Assembly (NCBI GenBank): GCA_012961305.1
Contig: DTZQ01000199.1
Coordinates: forward strand, 1 to 9,237
Direction of reading: 5' to 3'
DNA length: 9,237 nucleotides
Origin: Armatimonadota bacterium
GTDB lineage: Bacteria > Armatimonadota > UBA10988 > DTZQ01
The position numbers were made by a program, and so were the translations under genes. The notes beneath the pieces are model-generated. The model worked only from the letters and a program-made list of their open reading frames with translations. It was not told the DNA's origin and searched no databases. Position 1 is the first letter of the stretch. Every line of letters starts with the position of its first letter. Below, one piece after another: positions 6,345 through 9,237 of the stretch.

Positions 6345-7873
6345 AGCACGTCCTCCCCTCCTTCCCTCTCTTCTTCCTCGCTTGCCGGAGGGGGTGACTG
6401 TCGCTGAATGCGTACACTTTCGATGCGTTTCCGCTCCCCATTCACCCTCTCCACGGTAAAGCGCAGGTCCCCATAGGTTACCTCCGTTCCCTCCTCCGGC
6501 AACTGGCCCACTCGCGCCAGCAGGAAGCCGGCCAGAGTGTCGTAGTCCCCCTTCGGGAAGGTCACCTTCAAATCACGCTGCAATTCATCAATGCTGTAAC
6601 GCCCGCTGCACAAATAGGTCCCCTCCTCGCCGGGCACGGGCCGCAGTTCTGGCTCCGCCACATCTTCCTCATCCAAAATGGAACCGACCAGTTCTTCCAA
6701 AATGTCCTCGATGGTGACAATGCCCTCTACACCCCCGTACTCATCTATGACCATGGCCAGCGAGACCTGATGACGCCGCATTTCCTGTAGCACCTCACTA
6801 AGGCCCGTGGTTTCCGGCACGTGCAGGGCCGGAGGGAAACCCAAGTGCTCCAGCACTTGGGACAGCCGAGTCGTTTGCTCCTGTTCCCTACCCACATAAG
6901 GCAGGAGGTTCTTGGCATGTATTACTCCTATGATGTCATCCCGCGACTCCCGATAGACTGGGAAACGACTGTGCACGTCCTGGTTGATGACCTCCAGGGC
7001 CTCGGCGACCGTCATGTCCACTTGGAGGAAAGTCACGTCCGGGCGGGGAGTCATTACTTCCTTCACCACCTTGTCCACGAACTCCAGCGACCGAGCCAGC
7101 ATCTCACTCTGCTCGGGAGAGAGGACTCCTTGCCGCCGACCTCGCAGGATGGCATCGCGGATTTCGACCTCCGTGACCAGGAGCGAAAGTTCCTGGTGTT
7201 CCCCTATGAACCGACGCATTAGGAAGGTTACCGGGCGCACCACCGGGGTCAGCAGCCAGACCAACAAAGTAACCGGTCGAGCCGCCCGTAGGGCGTGGCG
7301 CTCCGCGTGCTGACGGGCGTAAAGGATGGGCAACAGGTCGACAAAGGGAATGGCCACCAAGGCCATCACCACAGGCACCAACAGTTGCACTCTTGGAGTG
7401 TCCCCCCAAATCCGAGTGGCCAACAAAGTAGCCTGCTCATCAGCGAAATAGAGAAGAGAAGTGATGGAAATCAAGACCGTGGCCAGCATCACCCGAGGAC
7501 GTTCCAACAAACGCACCAATACCCGGCCGCGAGGGCCTTCTGTTTCCGCCAACTGACGGGCCTTCACCCGACCAAGGGAAAGAAAACTGACCTCTGCCGC
7601 CGCCAGAAAGGCTTGGGTGGCCAAAAGAACGAGGATAATCAGCACCCCCCCAGTCCAGGGATGCTCCCCTGTTTCTTCTCCCCGCACTTCTTCCGACCCG
7701 GCGAGAGGACGTTCCAAACCCACCTCAGTAGCCGCCACTGGTTGAACTTCCTCCGCCCCCCAGCCGGTCAACACCCCTGCCAAAGCCAACCCCAATACCA
7801 ATCCGCCGACCAGCCACCCGGCTCGCCAGGCCCTTCTTTTCGGTTGTCTTTCCCCACACGCTTGCTCATCCAT
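6341..7873 (-). CDS. CorC/CNNM-like protein with N-terminal signal/membrane extension and degenerate DUF21
   Basis: 510 aa from the ATG at 7873. Residues 1-40 look like a signal or anchor (RRAWR then a hydrophobic run LVGGLVLGLALAGVL), followed by an acidic linker (41-72) and a DUF21 region (about 74-220). Two CBS repeats (273-330, 337-400) carry VIDEYGGVEGIVTIEDILEE (375-394), and a CorC_HlyC domain (410-490) includes FPKGDYDTLAGF (439-450). The tail is acidic. DUF21 is eroded: the usual GE-x2-PK reads VDLLPI (178-183), and the Asn-containing second-helix motif reads ISITSLL. It is a paralogue of the next gene, so a heteromeric pair is conceivable. I reject the upstream TTG at 7912 because it is the -35 box. 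With the predicted start point near 7877 the mRNA is almost leaderless. It is the first gene of the four-gene operon. Confidence 0.9.
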   Translation of the reverse strand: MDEQACGERQPKRRAWRAGWLVGGLVLGLALAGVLTGWGAEEVQPVAATEVGLERPLAGSEEVRGEETGEHPWTGGVLIILVLLATQAFLAAAEVSFLSLGRVKARQLAETEGPRGRVLVRLLERPRVMLATVLISITSLLYFADEQATLLATRIWGDTPRVQLLVPVVMALVAIPFVDLLPILYARQHAERHALRAARPVTLLVWLLTPVVRPVTFLMRRFIGEHQELSLLVTEVEIRDAILRGRRQGVLSPEQSEMLARSLEFVDKVVKEVMTPRPDVTFLQVDMTVAEALEVINQDVHSRFPVYRESRDDIIGVIHAKNLLPYVGREQEQTTRLSQVLEHLGFPPALHVPETTGLSEVLQEMRRHQVSLAMVIDEYGGVEGIVTIEDILEELVGSILDEEDVAEPELRPVPGEEGTYLCSGRYSIDELQRDLKVTFPKGDYDTLAGFLLARVGQLPEEGTEVTYGDLRFTVERVNGERKRIESVRIQRQSPPPASEEEEREGGEDVL

Positions 7874-7883
7874 ACCTGCTTTT

Positions 7884-7912
7884 ATTATAGCATATTCTCC
7901 GGAGAATTGCAA
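7884..7912 (-). promoter_or_regulatory. Consensus promoter of the CorC-DUF502-M48 operon
   Basis: Read on the - strand: -35 TTGCAA (7912-7907), 17-nt spacer, perfect -10 TATAAT (7889-7884) with an extended -10 TG one base before it. The predicted start near 7877 leaves only about 4 nt before the ATG at 7873. The promoter begins 13 nt after the stop of the upstream acetyltransferase gene, so the operon is likely to have its own control. Confidence 0.88.
7894..7907. promoter_or_regulatory. 14-bp perfect palindrome inside the operon promoter
   Basis: ATTCTCCGGAGAAT is perfectly self-complementary and occupies the spacer, touching the last -35 base. Its place between -35 and -10 is a classic repressor position. 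Spacing is 17 nt, not the 19-20 nt typical of MerR-activated promoters. The cognate regulator is not in the window. Confidence 0.6.
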
Positions 7913-7925
7913 CCACTACTTTCCC

Positions 7926-8828
7926 TCAAGGCTGAAAGGCCGCCTGAGTCTCCGCCACTACTTCACGGGGAGCGGCTCCCGCCGCCACCGCCCTCTTCTG
8001 CTCCTCTATCCAATCTGACTTTACGCTGGTTGAGGTTCGACGGGGACGGATGGGACAACGGGAGCAAGGCAGATGGCCCTCATAGCCGTTTTCCAGCAGG
8101 AACCACACCACCTCCAGGAAATCCCACAGCCGGAAAAAGGTCACCGTCGCCTGGCCGATTTTGCCTTTTCGCTGCCACCCGCGCCGTTCCATTTCCCGGT
8201 CGATGAACTCCCCCGAATCCGTCAGGGGACAGGCCCGCTCCCGCCAACTCCAGGTGCGATGTTTCACCCGGCGTCCGTCGGGCAGGCGCACCGGGTACTC
8301 CTCCGTCCGCAGGCCCAGGCACGGCACTCGGCGCATGATTTCGGCCACATGCTTGGCCGTGCTCGTGTGATGGGTCGTGCCCAGGTTGAGTTGATACCCG
8401 CCCTCGCGGGCCAGCAGACCCAGGGGCGAATCCTCCCCCAGGGTCAGGGTCAAATGGTGGTTTTCCAAGTAGCGGAGGGCGTTTTTGCCCCAGGCAGCGA
8501 AGGGATGGGTGGGGTTCAGACTCCGATAGACGCCCGACAGGCGCCAAAAGGTGTCGGGAATGCGGCCATTAGTGGTGGGGGTCTGCCGCGGGTCGTAGTA
8601 GCCGGGCCCGTCCGGGCGAAAGGCCGCTCCATGGTTGAAGGAGGGCAGCAAGAGGGTGCCTTCGGGCCCGACGGCCTCCATCAGCGCGGCAATGACCGTT
8701 TCTGCCCCACCCTCTACCCAACCGAAGGCACTCAGGGAACTGTGCACCATCAGGCCCATCCCGCGCCTTACCCCCAGGTCGCGCAGTACCCTGACGATGT
8801 CCTCGCGGGTTACTACCACCTTGGCCAT
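7926..8828 (-). CDS. Aminoglycoside N3-acetyltransferase family (Antibiotic_NAT) protein
   Basis: 300 aa from the ATG at 8828. The family transfers acetyl from acetyl-CoA to the 3-amino group of 2-deoxystreptamine antibiotics, but many chromosomal members have other or unknown substrates. Signatures: VHSSLSAFGWVEGGAETVI (28-46), GPEGTLLLPSF (54-64), IPDTFWRL (90-97), RSLNPTHPFAAWG (102-114), DSPLGLLAREGGYQLNLG (133-150), and the H-x3-T-x2-H-x2-E array at H153, T157, H160, E163. GKIGQATVTFF (222-232) matches the usual C-terminal region. About 50 further residues include CSRCP (255-259), which could bind metal but is a lone pair. An in-frame TTG at 8858 would start upstream of the predicted promoter, so I prefer the ATG. 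The gene stands alone upstream of the CorC operon with no mobile element nearby. Resistance activity cannot be inferred. Confidence 0.85.
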   Translation of the reverse strand: MAKVVVTREDIVRVLRDLGVRRGMGLMVHSSLSAFGWVEGGAETVIAALMEAVGPEGTLLLPSFNHGAAFRPDGPGYYDPRQTPTTNGRIPDTFWRLSGVYRSLNPTHPFAAWGKNALRYLENHHLTLTLGEDSPLGLLAREGGYQLNLGTTHHTSTAKHVAEIMRRVPCLGLRTEEYPVRLPDGRRVKHRTWSWRERACPLTDSGEFIDREMERRGWQRKGKIGQATVTFFRLWDFLEVVWFLLENGYEGHLPCSRCPIRPRRTSTSVKSDWIEEQKRAVAAGAAPREVVAETQAAFQP

Positions 8829-8841
8829 GGTGTCCTGGTTA

Positions 8842-8870
8842 AGTGTAGCGCAATACAAGCACGCTGGCAG
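8842..8870 (-). promoter_or_regulatory. Probable promoter of the acetyltransferase-family gene
   Basis: On the - strand, CTGCCA (8870-8865) and TACACT (8847-8842) each match 4 of 6 consensus bases with an ideal 17-nt spacer. The start would be near 8835, giving a leader of about 7 nt before the ATG at 8828, again nearly leaderless; a weak AGGA overlaps the start point. Confidence 0.45.
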
Positions 8871-8896
8871 CCGCTTTAGTTTACGGGGGTCTTTCG

Positions 8897-9016
8897 TTAC
8901 GATTTGCCTACCTCAACCACTTTCTCCCTCAGCCACAGATTGATGAGCGTTTCTGAAAACAACCCGCGGGCACAAGCGGCAATTTCTTCTGCTAAATTGG
9001 GTTCCACTTCAGTTGG
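8897..9016 (-). pseudogene. Remnant resembling a ribbon-helix-helix (CopG/BrnA-like) antitoxin C-terminus
   Basis: A 39-codon open stretch ends in TAA (8897-8899) and is closed upstream by an in-frame TAA (9017-9019). It reads like the end of an RHH-type antitoxin: NLAEEIAACARGLFSETL, then INLWLREKV. In such families a strand precedes two helices, with a serine-x-x-x-leucine-x-x-x-trp-leu pattern in the second. The N-terminal strand is missing, a GTG (9005-9007) is the only plausible start, and no ribosome binding site precedes it. I take it as a truncated, likely inactive relic. No toxin gene was found beside it. Family assignment rests on recalled sequence patterns. Confidence 0.4.
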
Positions 9017-9064
9017 TTAGGTAGCCTTAGCCCAGAATTTTCAACTTCGGGCCCACTTTCACCC

Positions 9065-9084
9065 CTCTCCCGTCCGCAGGAGAG
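9065..9084. repeat. Hairpin CTCTCC/GGAGAG
   Basis: CTCTCC (9065-9070) and GGAGAG (9079-9084) pair around an 8-nt loop. The form resembles the CCCTCTCCC...GGGAGAGGG palindromes widespread in GC-rich bacterial intergenic DNA; this would be a worn copy. No T tract follows. Confidence 0.5.
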
Positions 9085-9096
9085 AAGGAGCCCGGC

Positions 9097-9120
9097 CCCC
9101 ATCCCCTCAAAAGGACGGGG
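9097..9120. repeat. Imperfect hairpin CCCC-x-TCC / GGA-x-GGGG
   Basis: CCCC (9097-9100) pairs with GGGG (9117-9120) and TCC (9102-9104) with GGA (9113-9115), with one A/C mismatch and an 8-nt loop. It shares its right arm with the larger inverted repeat that follows, so the two foldings compete. Confidence 0.35.
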
Positions 9121-9214
9121 CAGAAGCCCTTTGGACTCAGGCGCCTTAGCGCCGTCCTAACCGGGCCGTCTCAACGGGGCTAAAGCCCCTGACTCCAAAG
9201 GCGCCCTCCCGTCC
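9113..9214. repeat. Inverted pair of REP-like elements
   Basis: Two copies of a 27-nt unit face each other, 9129-9155 (+) and 9174-9200 (-), matching at 23 of 27 positions and separated by 18 nt. Each copy contains its own 5-bp stem with a 4-nt loop: GGCGC-CTTA-GCGCC (9140-9153) and GGGGC-TAAA-GCCCC (9176-9189). Similarity continues outward more loosely to GGACGGG (9113-9119) and CCCGTCC (9208-9214). The arrangement resembles REP/BIME pairs or a small MITE-like palindrome. No transposase is visible. Confidence 0.7.
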
Positions 9215-9237
9215 CCCATTCCTTGCCCCCACCTTTG

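Larger units (their letters stand above)
8871..9237. other. Intergenic region with relic and palindromic repeats
   Basis: No intact gene is supported across these 367 bases. From left to right it holds the upstream flank of the acetyltransferase promoter, the antitoxin-like relic (8897-9016), a plain stretch (9017-9060) in which I see nothing, and a series of palindromes from 9065 to 9214. The neighbouring gene beyond 9237 is unknown, so it is unclear whether the palindromes lie at a 3' end. Confidence 0.7.

Noticed and set aside
7894..7907. Palindrome read as a terminator for the acetyltransferase-family gene
   Set aside because: No T tract follows and the palindrome is embedded between promoter hexamers, so an operator is more likely.
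7874..7912. TTG start for the first CorC-like gene
   Set aside because: The codons would be the -35 box, spacer and -10 box of a consensus promoter.
7884..7912. MerR-type activated promoter
   Set aside because: The spacer is 17 nt, whereas MerR-family promoters have 19-20 nt spacers.
7295..8206. Open frame of about 300 codons on the + strand across the promoter and parts of two genes
   Set aside because: Proline- and serine-rich composition typical of a shadow frame; it overlaps two convincing genes and their promoter.
8829..8858. TTG start for the acetyltransferase-family gene
   Set aside because: It would start upstream of the probable -10 box and adds residues with no family resemblance; ATG at 8828 fits better.
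8073..8879. Open frame of 268 codons on the + strand opposite the acetyltransferase-family gene
   Set aside because: The opposite strand encodes conserved family motifs throughout; this frame shows none.
9065..9214. CRISPR array
   Set aside because: The repeats are two inverted copies and unrelated hairpins, not direct repeats with regular spacers.

Overview
The window looks like ordinary chromosome of a bacterium with moderately high GC, bacterial sigma-70-type promoters and Shine-Dalgarno sites. The mix of an accD-accA pair, a monofunctional-region AroQ/prephenate dehydratase fusion (P-protein), paired CorC/CNNM-like proteins, a DUF502 membrane protein and GC-rich palindromic intergenic repeats fits a Chloroflexota-type organism. 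That assignment is an impression from protein style, not a demonstrated placement.

Layout: (1) 6-91, a tRNA-Leu(CAA) on the + strand, whose last base touches the stop codon of accA on the opposite strand. (2) 92-2050, accD then accA on the - strand, the two halves of the carboxyltransferase of acetyl-CoA carboxylase. (3) 2051-2170, a divergent control region with a near-consensus promoter for pheA and a perfect dyad across its -10 box. (4) 2171-3235, pheA on the + strand, carrying chorismate mutase, prephenate dehydratase and ACT domains. (5) 3214-7873, a tightly packed four-gene membrane operon on the - strand: two DUF21-CBS-CorC_HlyC (CNNM/CorC-like) proteins, a DUF502 protein, and an M48 (HtpX-like) protein whose zinc-site motif reads REIGH instead of HExxH. 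It is driven by a consensus promoter at 7884-7912 with a 14-bp palindrome in the spacer. (6) 7926-8828, an aminoglycoside N3-acetyltransferase-family (Antibiotic_NAT) gene, - strand. (7) 8829-9237, intergenic: a small remnant resembling the C-terminus of a ribbon-helix-helix-type antitoxin, then a cluster of palindromes with two inverted copies of a REP-like element whose stem bases covary.

How it works together: accDA makes malonyl-CoA for lipid synthesis, and pheA commits chorismate to phenylalanine, feedback-controlled through its ACT domain. The 3214-7873 operon is the most unusual part. Its coupled start/stop junctions imply stoichiometric production of four membrane-associated proteins, two with eroded DUF21 motifs, one with a duplicated cytosolic CorC_HlyC domain and one an apparent pseudo-protease. 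A regulatory or scaffolding membrane complex, possibly related to divalent-metal or membrane homeostasis, is an inference. No mobile element, CRISPR array or rRNA was seen.
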